The notes below the pieces were generated by a model. That model was not told the origin of the DNA. It saw only the letters and a program-made list of their open reading frames with translations, and did no database searches. Shown in pieces: positions 20,588 to 30,033 of a stretch of 64,000 nt of DNA. The stretch is from assembly GCF_001456355.1 (NCBI RefSeq), contig NZ_CP010271.1:2480001-2544000 (forward strand). The letters are read 5' to 3'. The position numbers and the translations under genes are program-made. The first letter of the stretch is position 1. Every line of letters begins with the position of its first letter. This DNA is from Mycobacteroides saopaulense. Its GTDB lineage: Bacteria > Actinomycetota > Actinomycetes > Mycobacteriales > Mycobacteriaceae.

Positions 20588-21428
20588 GGTCCACGAAGCG
20601 CAGGTCTTCGCGCTGCTGGGGCCCAACGGTGCCGGGAAAACCACCAGCGTCGAGCTCTGTGAGGGCTTCCTGCATCCCGACGAGGGCATCGTCGAGGTGC
20701 TCGGCATGGACCCCGTCGCCAAGAACTCCGCAGTGCGGTCGCGTATCGGCGTGATGCTGCAGGGCGGCGGCGCCTACCCCACTGCCCGGGCCAGTGAGAT
20801 GCTGGGGCTCGTCGCCTCGTACTCTGCCAATCCTCTTGACCCGCAATGGCTTCTGGACACACTGGGGCTGACCGATGCCGCCCGCACTCCGTACCGGCGG
20901 TTATCCGGAGGCCAACAGCAACGCCTGGCGCTCGCGTGCGCCTTGGTGGGCCGACCCGAGCTGGTCTTCCTCGACGAACCGACCGCCGGCATGGATGCTC
21001 ACGCCCGGCTGGTGGTGTGGGAACTGATCGACTGCCTGCGGCGCGACGGCGTCGCCGTGGTGCTCACCACCCATCACATGAAGGAAGCCGAGGAGCTGGC
21101 AGACCAGCTGATGATCATCGACCACGGTTCCGTGGTGGCCTCCGGTACACCATCAGAGCTGATGCAATCCGGTGCCGAGAACCAATTGCGCTTCTCCGCG
21201 CCGCCGCGACTGGATCTGACCCTGCTCATCTCCGCGCTACCCGAGGGATACACGGTGTCCGAGGCCACTCCCGGCGAGTATCGAGTGGAGGGCGTCGTGG
21301 ACCCTCAGGTGCTGGCCACCGTCACCGCGTGGTGCGCACGCATGGATGTGCTGACCACCGACCTACGCGTGGAAAAGCGCAGCCTTGAGGACGTGTTCCT
21401 CGATCTGACCGGCAGGGAATTGCGATGA
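20490..21428 (+). CDS. ABC-2 exporter ATP-binding protein
   Basis: This protein of about 312 aa has Walker A GPNGAGKTT, the signature LSGGQQQRLALACAL and Walker B LVFLDEPTAGMD, plus a DrrA-like C-terminal domain ending DVFLDLTGREL. It matches Rv1458c. The frame opens at GTG 20490, 98 nt inside mptB. GTG 20523 or ATG 20529 (MRSVTKRYGPTTALHNLDLE) are shorter options that still overlap. The permease follows with a 4-nt overlap, so the two form one transporter. Confidence 0.9.
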   Translation: MTQPSTRTAPPVRMRSVTKRYGPTTALHNLDLEVHEAQVFALLGPNGAGKTTSVELCEGFLHPDEGIVEVLGMDPVAKNSAVRSRIGVMLQGGGAYPTARASEMLGLVASYSANPLDPQWLLDTLGLTDAARTPYRRLSGGQQQRLALACALVGRPELVFLDEPTAGMDAHARLVVWELIDCLRRDGVAVVLTTHHMKEAEELADQLMIIDHGSVVASGTPSELMQSGAENQLRFSAPPRLDLTLLISALPEGYTVSEATPGEYRVEGVVDPQVLATVTAWCARMDVLTTDLRVEKRSLEDVFLDLTGRELR

Positions 21429-22219
21429 CCGACACCACACCCCGCTTCGTCCCGGGCACCTTCACTCCCGATCCACGGCCCAGCGCCGTGCACACCATGC
21501 TCTTTGCTCAGTTCTGGCTGGAGCTCAAGCTGCTGCTGCGCAACGGTGAGCAGCTGCTGCTCACCATGTTCATTCCGATCACCCTCCTCATCGGGCTGAC
21601 ACTGCTACCACTGGGCCAATTCCCCGGTTCCCGGACCGACATCTTCGTGCCCGCCATCATGGCGCTGGCCGTCATTTCCACCGCATTCACCGGGCAGGCC
21701 ATCGCGGTCGGGTTCGATCGCCGATACGGCGCGCTGAAACGCCTGGGCGCCACCGCATTACCGGTATGGGGCATCATCGCAGGCAAGGCGCTGGCCGTGG
21801 TCACCGTGGTGGTACTGCAGGCCGCCGTCATCGGCGCGATCGGTGGCGCACTGGGTTGGCGCCCGCATCCGGTGGGGCTGTTGCTCGGCGCGGTGATCAT
21901 TGCCCTGGGCACTGCGACGTTCGCGGCGATGGGCCTGTTGCTGGGCGGCACCCTGCGCGCGGAAATCGTGCTGGCCCTGGCGAATCTGTTGTGGTTCATT
22001 TTCGCCGGTCTGGGGGCGTTGACACTGGAAGATGGTCGCACCACCGATGCGATCCCCCGCGCCATGGTGCTCCTGGCACGCCTGTCCCCCTCTGGTGCAC
22101 TCTCGGAAGCGCTGGCGGCCGCGATGACGCTGTCCGTGGACTGGTTTGCGCTCGCGGTGCTTGCGGTGTGGGGTGTGCTCGCCGCCTACGGCGCGCTGCG
22201 CTGGTTCAAATTCACCTGA
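21425..22219 (+). CDS. ABC-2 type permease
   Basis: This 264-aa protein has about six membrane helices (LLLTMFIPITLLIGLTLLPL and others) and the ABC-2 fold of DrrB-like permeases. It pairs with the ATPase through an ATGA overlap and matches Rv1457c. The substrate is unknown. Proximity to mptB makes a lipid-linked glycan or envelope lipid a reasonable guess only. Confidence 0.88.
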   Translation: MTDTTPRFVPGTFTPDPRPSAVHTMLFAQFWLELKLLLRNGEQLLLTMFIPITLLIGLTLLPLGQFPGSRTDIFVPAIMALAVISTAFTGQAIAVGFDRRYGALKRLGATALPVWGIIAGKALAVVTVVVLQAAVIGAIGGALGWRPHPVGLLLGAVIIALGTATFAAMGLLLGGTLRAEIVLALANLLWFIFAGLGALTLEDGRTTDAIPRAMVLLARLSPSGALSEALAAAMTLSVDWFALAVLAVWGVLAAYGALRWFKFT

Positions 22220-22257
22220 GGCGATGAGATACGGGCCCGGGCCGGGTCTGTATCGGT

Positions 22258-22926
22258 ATGCCCGATTCCATTTCTCCCACCGCACGTCCACGTATCGTCT
22301 CGCGCGAGCAATGGCGTTCCGCCAGCGCCGAGCTGCTGGTCCACGAGAAGGCTGCGACACGAACTCTCGATGCGCTGGCCGCGCGGAGACGCCGGATGCC
22401 GATGGTCGCGATGCCGGGTGGGTACGGGTTCGTCGGCCCCGATGGCGAATGTTCACTGATCGACCTGTTCGCCGGGCGCGGCCAGCTGATCGTCTACCAA
22501 TTCATGGACAACGGCCCAGACGACTACTGCTCCGGATGCGCATCGGTGTGCGACAACGTCGGCAGGCCCGAGCATCTGAACGCTCGCGACACCAGCTTCG
22601 CGGTGGTGTCCAACATGCCGTACGCACAAATCGCGGGCTTCCGGCAACGTATGCAATGGTCCTTTCCGTTCGTGTCCTCGCGCGGCACCACCTTCTCCGC
22701 GGATTGCGGCGCGGGAGCGGGATTCGGCATCAGCGCATTTCTCCGCGACGGCGAGGACGTCTATCAGACCTACTTCAGCACCGACCGCGGCGGCGACAAG
22801 ATGCGCATGGACTTCATGCTGCTGGACATCACCGCCTTTGGGCGACAGGAGACCTGGGAGGATTCACCCGCGGGCTGGCCCCAGACACCGCCTTATGCGT
22901 GGTGGCGCTTACACGACGAGTACTAG
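22258..22926 (+). CDS. DUF899 thioredoxin-like protein
   Basis: This 222-aa protein has the DUF899 pattern: IVSREQWRSASAELLVHEKA, then YQFMDNGPDDYCSGCASVCD with a CxxC, RDTSFAVVSNMPYAQIAGFR and MQWSFPFVSS. The family has a thioredoxin-like fold; its chemistry is uncharacterised. It is not present between Rv1457c and Rv1456c in M. tuberculosis, so this and the next gene look like a local insertion. Confidence 0.85.
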   Translation: MPDSISPTARPRIVSREQWRSASAELLVHEKAATRTLDALAARRRRMPMVAMPGGYGFVGPDGECSLIDLFAGRGQLIVYQFMDNGPDDYCSGCASVCDNVGRPEHLNARDTSFAVVSNMPYAQIAGFRQRMQWSFPFVSSRGTTFSADCGAGAGFGISAFLRDGEDVYQTYFSTDRGGDKMRMDFMLLDITAFGRQETWEDSPAGWPQTPPYAWWRLHDEY

Positions 22927-22949
22927 CCAGGGTCTCGTACGCTCGCCGG

Positions 22950-23393
22950 GTGACGGATATCGAGGCGGCCTTGGATCGGTTCGTAGCAGCGTTCAACACC
23001 AATGACCTGGACGTAGTCATGCAACACTTCGCCGACGACGCCGAGTACCTGCCAGGTGACGGCTCACGACATGTGGGCCTGAGTGCTATCCGCCGGGAAT
23101 TCGAGCCACAGTTCGGCGGCGCCTACGGCGCGATGACATTCGACGAACATGACCGGATGATCGACCAGTCGGCGCGCAAGGCCGTCATCCGGTGGACATG
23201 CCGTCATGACATCCGGGCACGCCGATCCGGGCGCAGACTATTGGGTTTGGTCACGCGCATTGGGGCCGTGATACTTCCGCGATTCGGCTGGGAAGGACTC
23301 GACGTCTTCCACTTCGATGATCGGGGCAAGATCACCGGCAAGTACACGTACTCGAACTACGTGCTGCCACGCATTAGCACCAAACTGGGCTAG
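22950..23393 (+). CDS. SnoaL-like (NTF2 fold) protein
   Basis: This 147-aa protein starts at a GTG (VTDIEAALDRFVAAFNTNDL). It has the SnoaL/NTF2 pattern VMQHFADDAEYLPGDG near residues 25-40 and a C-terminal VFHFDDRGKITGKYTYSNYV. These cone-shaped proteins act as small isomerases, hydrolases or binding proteins; the role is unknown. A longer frame from 22146 overlaps two other genes and was rejected. It follows the DUF899 gene by 23 bp. Confidence 0.78.
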   Translation: MTDIEAALDRFVAAFNTNDLDVVMQHFADDAEYLPGDGSRHVGLSAIRREFEPQFGGAYGAMTFDEHDRMIDQSARKAVIRWTCRHDIRARRSGRRLLGLVTRIGAVILPRFGWEGLDVFHFDDRGKITGKYTYSNYVLPRISTKLG

Positions 23394-23488
23394 CCGGGTT
23401 TCGCCTCTGGCGCCTGGATACCGAGATCGCCGGCCGGGTGACCAACGACTACTACAAGACGTAGTGGGGGGTGACATAGACTCAGCAG

Positions 23489-24475
23489 GTGCTATATCGG
23501 GCGTTCCTGTGGGTAGTCGATCTACTGCCTATGCCGAGCCTGCGAACGCAGCGCCTCATCGCCGCGGCCGTGGTGCTCACTCAGGGCGGTATTGCCGTCA
23601 CCGGTGCCGTCGTGCGCGTCACCGCCTCGGGTCTGGGCTGCCCCACCTGGCCACAGTGCTTCCCGGGCAGCTTCACCCCGGTGGCCGTCGCCGAAGTGCC
23701 GCGCATCCACCAGGCCGTCGAGTTCGGAAATCGGATGATCAGCTTCCTGGTGGTTCTCACCGCGGCGCTGGCAGTGCTCGCCGTGACCCGTGCCCGCCGA
23801 CGCCGCGAGGTCCTCGTCTACGCCTGGCTGATGCCTGCTTCGACAGTTCTGCAGGCGGTGATCGGCGGCATCACGGTGCTGACCGGTCTGCTGTGGTGGA
23901 CTGTCGCGATTCATCTGCTGGTCTCGATGGGCATGGTGTGGCTGGCCACGCTGCTGTACGTCAAGGTCGGTGAGCCGGACGTCGCATCCGACCTGCCCAC
24001 CGTGCCACCGCCCCCTGCGCCGCTACGCCGGTTGACCGCTCTGCTCGGTGTGATGTTGGCAGCGATCCTGGTGGCCGGAACCCTGGTCACCGGAGCCGGG
24101 CCACATGCCGGCGACAAGAGCATCACCCGCGTGGTGCCCCGACTTCAGGTCGAGATCACCACGCTGGTGCATCTGCACGGCACCCTGCTCGTCGCCTATC
24201 TGGCACTGCTGGTTGGCCTGGGGTTCGGACTCGCCGCTATCGGCGTAACCCGGCGCGTTTGGGTGCGTCTGACCGTGCTGCTGGGGCTCACACTGGCGCA
24301 GGGATTCGTGGGAATCGTGCAGTTCTACACGGGCGTACCGGCAGTGCTCGTCGCGGTCCATGTCGCGGGCGCGGCCGCCTGTACCGCAGCCACCGCGGCG
24401 CTGTGGGCCGCGCTGACCACTCCGGAACTAGCCGCGACCGCGTTGCCCCAACGGGCCGAGGCCCAAGCGCTCTAA
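23489..24475 (+). CDS. ctaA: Heme A synthase, COX15/CtaA family
   Basis: This 328-aa protein has eight predicted membrane helices. The first loop holds GAVVRVTASGLGCPTWPQCF, the COX15/CtaA signature. Heme-ligand histidines are in VPRIHQAVEF, WTVAIHLLVSMG, LVHLHGTLL and LVAVHVAGAA. It converts heme O to heme A for the aa3 oxidase, and ctaB (heme O synthase) lies nearby at 26726-27667. The M. tuberculosis orthologue is Rv1456c. Its last 48 nt overlap the convergent ATP-grasp gene. Confidence 0.9.
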   Translation: MLYRAFLWVVDLLPMPSLRTQRLIAAAVVLTQGGIAVTGAVVRVTASGLGCPTWPQCFPGSFTPVAVAEVPRIHQAVEFGNRMISFLVVLTAALAVLAVTRARRRREVLVYAWLMPASTVLQAVIGGITVLTGLLWWTVAIHLLVSMGMVWLATLLYVKVGEPDVASDLPTVPPPPAPLRRLTALLGVMLAAILVAGTLVTGAGPHAGDKSITRVVPRLQVEITTLVHLHGTLLVAYLALLVGLGFGLAAIGVTRRVWVRLTVLLGLTLAQGFVGIVQFYTGVPAVLVAVHVAGAAACTAATAALWAALTTPELAATALPQRAEAQAL

Positions 24476-25393
24476 CGCGTCCTCGACACCGATCACGAAC
24501 TTTCGTTGCGCCAGATCGCGCTCCTCGGTATCCAGCTGGCGCCAGCCCAAGGACGGTTCGACCAGCTCGAGTTCCAAGAGGCGGGGGTCGTCGTCGATCA
24601 CACCACCGATGACGTCGACGCGGGCGTACAGCAGGTCCGTCATCGCAACTCGGCACTTCGTCGCGGCGGCCGCCAGCGCGGCCGCACCGAGCTTCCACAG
24701 CGCCGAGGACGGCTTCACCGGCGCAAGCCGCTCGGCATGGAAAAGACCGGACTCGTCGACCTCGGCCGCGGTGCCGGGCGGAGGCAGTAGCGCAGCCTTG
24801 GTAAACGCGTGCGACGGTTCGCCGTTGAGGAAGACCAGCGCCGTCTCGCCGTGGTGGTCGACCCGGGGATCGTAGGGCTGGATCAGCACGGTGCGGCCCT
24901 CGTCCTGCAACCCCTCCGCGTGATCGCGCGCGGCCTCCGGGCAGGTGAATCGGCCCGCGCCACGGGATCCTCCGGCCACTGCCGGCTTGATCACGAGTTC
25001 CCCGTCGGGCAGGACGATGGGTTCATCGGGTGCGAAGAAGGTGCTGGGAACCGTCGGAATACCAACTGCAGCAAGGTCATTCAGGTAGCGCTTGTCGGTG
25101 TTCCAGCGCACCACCGAGAGTGGGTTGAGCACATTACGAACAGATCCCGCCCATTGCAGGAATTCCTCCAGACGCTCCGGATAGTCCCAGGTGGCACGCA
25201 GGATCACCAGATCGGCCTGCGCGGCCTCCGGGTCATCCCAGGACAGCCACCGGGCGTGCAGATCACGGGCACGCAGTGCGGCAACAAGTTCGGCGTCGTC
25301 GCCATCACCGGCGACAAGCTGCGGGCAACCGGCCAGAACGATGCGCGGATGGAAGATATCCGGCCGTCCCAGCCTTACGTCCGGGCGACCCAC
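24428..25393 (-). CDS. ATP-grasp domain protein
   Basis: This 321-aa protein has an N-terminal pre-ATP-grasp segment (RIVLAGCPQLVAGDGDDAEL, ILRATWDYPERLEEF) and then an ATP-binding core with LVIKPAVAGGSRGAGRF (about residue 125-140), TVLIQPYDP and metal-ligand LLELELVEPSLGW. The order resembles the glutathione-synthetase/RimK-like proteins of actinobacteria, which ligate a carboxylate to an amine; the substrate is unknown. The GTG at 25393 overlaps the upstream 110-aa gene by 19 nt. The 3' end runs 48 nt into ctaA. Confidence 0.8.
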   Translation of the reverse strand: MGRPDVRLGRPDIFHPRIVLAGCPQLVAGDGDDAELVAALRARDLHARWLSWDDPEAAQADLVILRATWDYPERLEEFLQWAGSVRNVLNPLSVVRWNTDKRYLNDLAAVGIPTVPSTFFAPDEPIVLPDGELVIKPAVAGGSRGAGRFTCPEAARDHAEGLQDEGRTVLIQPYDPRVDHHGETALVFLNGEPSHAFTKAALLPPPGTAAEVDESGLFHAERLAPVKPSSALWKLGAAALAAAATKCRVAMTDLLYARVDVIGGVIDDDPRLLELELVEPSLGWRQLDTEERDLAQRKFVIGVEDALERLGLGPLGQRGRG

Positions 25394-25707
25394 CCGGCCA
25401 TCTTCTTGGCGTGCCCGGGTGCCGGGTTGGCAGTGCTGACCAGCTCCCGATCCCACTCGGGCGCGACCTCGATGCCTTCGACGGCCGCCACCGCGGCCTG
25501 CGCGGTGGCCAGATCGTCGACCACCTGATCACCGAGGATCCCGTCGGCGCCGATCAGGGTGATCCGGACTCCGGCCTGCCCGACGGTCTGCAACACGGCC
25601 TTGGTCGGCATGTGGTGCGCCTTCACGAATGCGGTGAGCGCGCGGTGCACTGAGGAGGGGGCAGACACCTTCCGCTGCTGATCGGCAGGCTCGGCTTCGT
25701 CGGTCAT
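25375..25707 (-). CDS. Conserved hypothetical protein, 110 aa
   Basis: This short soluble protein begins MTDEAEPADQQRKVSAPSSV. It has a helical N-terminal part (VHRALTAFVKAHHMPTKAVL), then VRITLIGADGILGDQVVDDLATAQAAV. The C-terminus is basic (PAPGHAKKMAGWVART). I do not recognise a named domain. It is translationally coupled (19-nt overlap) to the ATP-grasp gene and divergent from qor with only 34 bp between starts, so the promoters must overlap. Confidence 0.7.
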   Translation of the reverse strand: MTDEAEPADQQRKVSAPSSVHRALTAFVKAHHMPTKAVLQTVGQAGVRITLIGADGILGDQVVDDLATAQAAVAAVEGIEVAPEWDRELVSTANPAPGHAKKMAGWVART

Positions 25708-25741
25708 ATGTAGAGCGTACGTGGCCTGGATACTGGTACCC

Positions 25742-26719
25742 ATGCGTGCCATCGAAGTGCCCGTGACCGGAGGCCCCGAGGTCCTCACCCTCGTCGAGAA
25801 GACCGACCCGACACCGGGCTCCGGTGAGGTACTCATCGACGTCGACGCGGTGGGCGTCAACTTCCGCGACGTCTACCTACGTAACGGCAGCTACGCGGCC
25901 CCGCTCCCGCACATTCCGGGTTCTGAGGTCAGCGGGGTGGTGAGCGCCGTCGGCGAAGGCGTTCACACCCTCGCCCCCGGAGATCGCGTCGCCAGTCCGG
26001 TCGCGGCCTGGGGGTACGCCGAATCAACCACCGCGCCAGCCGATTTCACTGCGAAGGTGCCCACCGGGTTGTCCGCCCAGGTCGCGGCCAGCGCATTGCT
26101 GCAGGGCATCACCGCGCACTACCTGCTGACCTCGGTCTACCCCGTCGCGGCCGGTGACACCGTGCTGGTGCACGCCGGCGCGGGCGGTATGGGCCTGCTG
26201 CTGACCCAGTGGGCGACCTATCGCGGTGTCAGGGTCATCACCACCGTGTCGAGCGAGGCCAAGGAGAAGCTGTCCCAGGAGGCCGGTGCGGCCGAGGTGC
26301 TGCCCTACCCCGATCCCGACGATCCCGCCGAATTCACTTCGCGGATCCTGGAATTGACCTCGGGCGAGGGCGTGGCGGTGGCCTACGACGGTGTCGGCAA
26401 GTCGACCTTCGAAGCGAGCCTGGCCGCCGTGCGGGTGCGTGGCCTGATCGCGCTCTACGGCGCGGCCAGCGGCCAGGTGCCACCCTTCGACCCGCAGCGC
26501 CTCACCGCGAAGTCGGCGGTGCTGACGCGCCCCACCATGGGGCATTTCATCCGCACGCCCGAAGAGTTCGCCTGGCGTGCCGATGACGTCCTGGACCTGG
26601 TGTCACGCGGGACCTTGAAGATCACGATCGGTGCCGCCTACCCGCTTGATCAAGCCGCGCAGGCACATACCGACCTGGAGGCACGCAAGACCACGGGGTC
26701 GGTCGTATTGGTGCCCTGA
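25742..26719 (+). CDS. qor: Zinc-independent quinone oxidoreductase
   Basis: This 325-aa medium-chain dehydrogenase/reductase starts MRAIEVPVTGGPEVLTLVEK. It has GVNFRDVYLRNGSY at the active-site cleft and the NADPH Rossmann motif VLVHAGAGGMGLLLTQWA (about residue 142-160). The zinc-ligand residues of alcohol dehydrogenases are missing, as in QOR proteins. It corresponds to Rv1454c. A GTG at 25721 in frame would add seven residues; the ATG gives the family N-terminus. Confidence 0.92.
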   Translation: MRAIEVPVTGGPEVLTLVEKTDPTPGSGEVLIDVDAVGVNFRDVYLRNGSYAAPLPHIPGSEVSGVVSAVGEGVHTLAPGDRVASPVAAWGYAESTTAPADFTAKVPTGLSAQVAASALLQGITAHYLLTSVYPVAAGDTVLVHAGAGGMGLLLTQWATYRGVRVITTVSSEAKEKLSQEAGAAEVLPYPDPDDPAEFTSRILELTSGEGVAVAYDGVGKSTFEASLAAVRVRGLIALYGAASGQVPPFDPQRLTAKSAVLTRPTMGHFIRTPEEFAWRADDVLDLVSRGTLKITIGAAYPLDQAAQAHTDLEARKTTGSVVLVP

Positions 26720-26725
26720 CGCGGC

Positions 26726-27667
26726 TCAGAGCTGGAAGAGGGTGGGCCAGCCGACCACGGAGTCGACGGCCAGTGCGCAGAAGACCACGGCCAGGTAGTT
26801 GTTCGACTGCAGGAACAGACGCAGGGGCTTGATCGGCTGCCCCTTGCGCACACCCGAGTACAGCTGGTGCGCCATCGCCAGGAACCACACCCCCGCCAGG
26901 AAAGCGACCACGGCGTAGATGACACCGGCCGCCAGCGCGAGCACCAGCGTGGCCAGCACCGTGAGCCAGGTGTAGACCAGGATCAGCTTGGTGACCTTCT
27001 CCTCGGTCGCGATCACCGGCAGCATCGGCACGCCGGCGGCGCGGTAGTCCTCCTTGTACCGCATCGCCAGCGCCCAGGTGTGCGGAGGCGTCCAGAAGAA
27101 GATGATCGCGAACATCACCAGCGCCGGCCACGCAATCGTGTCCGTGACCGCGGACCAGCCGATCATCACCGGCATACACCCCGCCGCTCCGCCCCACACC
27201 ACGTTCTGCGCGGTGCGGCGCTTGAGCACCAGCGTGTAGATGAACACGTAGAACGCGATGGTGGCCACGGCCAGCACGCCGGACAGCAGGTTGGCGGTCC
27301 ACCACAGCCATGCGAACGCCCCGGTGCCGAGCACGACGCCGAAGATCAGGGCGTTTCGGGTGGTCACCGACGAGGTGGCCAGCGGCCGCCGCGCGGTGCG
27401 CTTCATGACCTTGTCGATGTCGGCGTCGGCCACACAGTTCAAGGTGTTGGCACTGGCCGCGGCCATGATTCCGCCGAGAAGCGTGTTCAGGATCAGCAGC
27501 GGATTCACGTGCCCGCGATCGGCCAACAGCATCGCCGGAATCGTGGTGACCAACAGCAGTTCGATGACGCGCGGCTTGGTCAGCGCGACATACGCGAGAA
27601 TCGTGCGGAGAAAGGGCGGTGCGGTACGGCCGTGGCCATGCGCGCCCTGCGTCTCTCGCATCCGCAC
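26726..27667 (-). CDS. ctaB: Protoheme IX farnesyltransferase (heme O synthase)
   Basis: This 313-aa UbiA-family membrane protein has about nine helices. Prenyl-diphosphate binding motifs are [20 protein letters not shown] (NxxxDxxxD) and, in a later loop, [17 protein letters not shown]. It makes heme O, the substrate of CtaA. It corresponds to Rv1451. The GTG at 27667 is used; ATG 27661 ([12 protein letters not shown]) is also possible. It is convergent with qor with 6 bp between them and divergent from tkt. Confidence 0.93.
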   Translation of the reverse strand: MRMRETQGAHGHGRTAPPFLRTILAYVALTKPRVIELLLVTTIPAMLLADRGHVNPLLILNTLLGGIMAAASANTLNCVADADIDKVMKRTARRPLATSSVTTRNALIFGVVLGTGAFAWLWWTANLLSGVLAVATIAFYVFIYTLVLKRRTAQNVVWGGAAGCMPVMIGWSAVTDTIAWPALVMFAIIFFWTPPHTWALAMRYKEDYRAAGVPMLPVIATEEKVTKLILVYTWLTVLATLVLALAAGVIYAVVAFLAGVWFLAMAHQLYSGVRKGQPIKPLRLFLQSNNYLAVVFCALAVDSVVGWPTLFQL

Positions 27668-27771
27668 CGCGCTGATCCTCCTGGGTAGCTTTATGGGTGA
27701 GCCAGCCGACCCGCGGCACTGAGCGCTCTACTACACACGATGGTAGACCGCCAGGGTCCGGCGTCGACAAC

Positions 27772-27803
27772 CAACCTGTGCCCACCGAAGTGAACACAGG
27801 TTG
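27772..27803. repeat. Perfect 9-bp inverted repeat in the ctaB/tkt divergent region
   Basis: CAACCTGTG (27772-27780) and CACAGGTTG (27795-27803) are perfect complements separated by 14 bases. They lie in the 222-bp gap that holds both the ctaB and tkt promoters. No T-run follows on either strand, so it reads better as a protein-binding operator than as a terminator. Confidence 0.55.
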
Positions 27804-27889
27804 ACCATCGCCGGACTATCACATTGCTCGCGGGGCGTGACCCGGCCTTGAGGCAGCGGTACGAAATGGGCAGCACTACGATGGGCCCC

Positions 27890-30007
27890 GTGACCGCGAT
27901 CTCGCATGAACTGGCGGAAATCCCGACCGATATCCCAACCCTCACCCGGGCCAACCACCCGGATGACTGGACAGACCTGGACTCGCGTGCGGTGGATACC
28001 GCTCGGGTCCTGGCCGCCGATGCCGTACAGAAGGTCGGCAACGGGCACCCGGGCACCGCGATGAGCCTGGCGCCCTTGGCGTACACGCTCTTTCAGCGCC
28101 AGCTGCGCCACGACCCCAGCGACACCACCTGGATCGGCCGGGACCGGTTCGTGCTGTCCTGCGGACACAGCAGTCTGACCCTGTATCTACAGCTGTACTT
28201 GGGCGGATTCGGCCTGGAGCTCTCCGACATCGAGGCGCTGCGCACCTGGGGCTCGCTGACCCCCGGCCACCCCGAGTATCACCACACCAAGGGCGTCGAG
28301 ATCACCACCGGCCCGCTCGGCCAGGGCCTGGCCTCCGCGGTCGGCATGGCGATGGCTTCTCGCTACGAGCGTGGCCTGTTCGATCCCGACGCAGCGCCCG
28401 GTACCAGCCCGTTCGACCACTTCATCTACGTCATCGCCTCCGACGGTGACATCGAAGAGGGCGTCACCTCCGAGGCGTCCTCCCTGGCCGGGACTCAGCA
28501 GCTCGGGAACCTCATCGTCATCTGGGACGACAACGAGATCTCCATCGAGCACGACACCAAGATCGCACTCTCGGAGGACACTCCCGCCCGCTACGAGGCC
28601 TACGGCTGGCATGTGCAGACCGTCATCAGTGGCGAGAACGTCACCGGCATCGAGGAAGCACTGGCCAACGCCCGCGCCGTCACCGACCGCCCGTCGTTCA
28701 TCGCGCTGCGCACGATCATCGGATACCCCGCCCCCACCAAGATGAACACCGGCGGTGTGCATGGCTCCGCGCTGGGCGCCGACGAGGTGGCCGCCACCAA
28801 GAAGATTCTGGGCTTCGACCCCGAGAAATCCTTCGACGTGGCCCCGGAAGTGATCGCTCACACCCGTGAGCTGGTGCAGCGCGGTAAGCAGGCACATGCC
28901 GAGTGGGACAAAGACTTTGACGCCTGGGCCGCCCGCGAGCCCGAGCGCAAGGCGCTGCTGGACCGGCTGGAGGCCGGCGAGCTCCCCGACGGCTGGGACG
29001 CCGAACTGCCGTACTGGGAGCCGGGATCCAAGGGCATCGCCACCCGTGCCGCGTCCGGCGACACGCTCTCGGCGCTTGGCCCCAAGCTACCCGAGCTGTG
29101 GGGCGGCTCGGCGGACCTCGCGGGCAGCAACAACACCACCATCAAGGGCGCCGACTCCTTCGGCCCGACGTCCATCGCAACGTCCGACTGGAATGCCCAA
29201 CCCTACGGTCGCACATTGCATTTCGGCATTCGCGAGCACGCGATGGGTTCCATCCTGTCCGGCATCGTGCTGCATGGGCACACCCGCCCGTACGGCGGTA
29301 CTTTCCTGCAGTTCGCCGACTATATGCGCCCCGCGGTGCGGTTGGCGGCGCTGATGAACATCGACCCGATCTACGTTTGGACACACGACTCAATCGGTCT
29401 GGGCGAGGACGGCCCCACCCACCAGCCGGTCGAGCACTTGGCGGCTCTGCGCGCCATTCCCAACCTTTCGGTGGTGCGGCCCGGTGATGCCAACGAAACC
29501 GCCTATGCCTGGGCGACCATCCTTGAACGTCGATCCAGTACCGGCCCAGTCGGTTTGGCGTTGACGCGACAGGGCGTGCCGATCTTGGGGGGCACCAGCC
29601 GCGACGGCGTGGCCAAGGGCGGTTACGTGCTGGAAGACGCCAGCGGCAAGCCCGAGGTGATCCTCATCGGTACCGGCTCGGAGCTGCAGCTCGCTGTCGA
29701 GGCCAAGAAAATTCTGGCCGCCAAGGGAATTGCGGCCTCGGTGGTTTCGTTCCCCTGTGTGGAATGGTTCGAGGCCCAGCCCCAGGAATACCGCGACAGC
29801 GTGCTGCCGCCGTCGGTTCGTGCCCGGGTGGTGGTGGAGGCCGGAATCGCTCAGGGTTGGTACAAGTTCGTCGGCGACGCCGGGCAGATCGTGTCGCTGG
29901 AGCACTTCGGAGCTTCCGCCGACGACAAGACCTTGTTCCGCGAGTTCGGCTTCACCCCGGACGCAGTGGCTGCGGCCGCCGAAAGGTCAATCGCAGCAGC
30001 TCAATAA
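27890..30007 (+). CDS. tkt: Transketolase
   Basis: This TPP enzyme of about 705 aa belongs to the non-oxidative pentose phosphate pathway. The N-terminus [12 protein letters not shown] leads into [20 protein letters not shown]. The TPP/metal motif is [20 protein letters not shown], and the C-terminal half has [20 protein letters not shown]. It is first in the operon tkt-tal-zwf-opcA-pgl. The GTG at 27890 matches the mycobacterial N-terminus; ATG 27881 is equally in frame and would add three residues. Confidence 0.95.
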   Translation: MTAISHELAEIPTDIPTLTRANHPDDWTDLDSRAVDTARVLAADAVQKVGNGHPGTAMSLAPLAYTLFQRQLRHDPSDTTWIGRDRFVLSCGHSSLTLYLQLYLGGFGLELSDIEALRTWGSLTPGHPEYHHTKGVEITTGPLGQGLASAVGMAMASRYERGLFDPDAAPGTSPFDHFIYVIASDGDIEEGVTSEASSLAGTQQLGNLIVIWDDNEISIEHDTKIALSEDTPARYEAYGWHVQTVISGENVTGIEEALANARAVTDRPSFIALRTIIGYPAPTKMNTGGVHGSALGADEVAATKKILGFDPEKSFDVAPEVIAHTRELVQRGKQAHAEWDKDFDAWAAREPERKALLDRLEAGELPDGWDAELPYWEPGSKGIATRAASGDTLSALGPKLPELWGGSADLAGSNNTTIKGADSFGPTSIATSDWNAQPYGRTLHFGIREHAMGSILSGIVLHGHTRPYGGTFLQFADYMRPAVRLAALMNIDPIYVWTHDSIGLGEDGPTHQPVEHLAALRAIPNLSVVRPGDANETAYAWATILERRSSTGPVGLALTRQGVPILGGTSRDGVAKGGYVLEDASGKPEVILIGTGSELQLAVEAKKILAAKGIAASVVSFPCVEWFEAQPQEYRDSVLPPSVRARVVVEAGIAQGWYKFVGDAGQIVSLEHFGASADDKTLFREFGFTPDAVAAAAERSIAAAQ

Positions 30008-30033
30008 CCCCGAATCAGGAAGGGATGACTCCC

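Noticed and set aside
22146..22950. Long plus-strand frame running into the SnoaL-like gene from inside the permease
   Set aside because: The N-terminal part is an out-of-frame shadow of the permease and DUF899 genes; only the part after GTG 22950 has a recognisable domain.
27668..27889. An N-terminal extension of tkt from 27824
   Set aside because: It would translate through the inverted-repeat promoter region and adds residues unlike any transketolase; GTG 27890 gives the family start.
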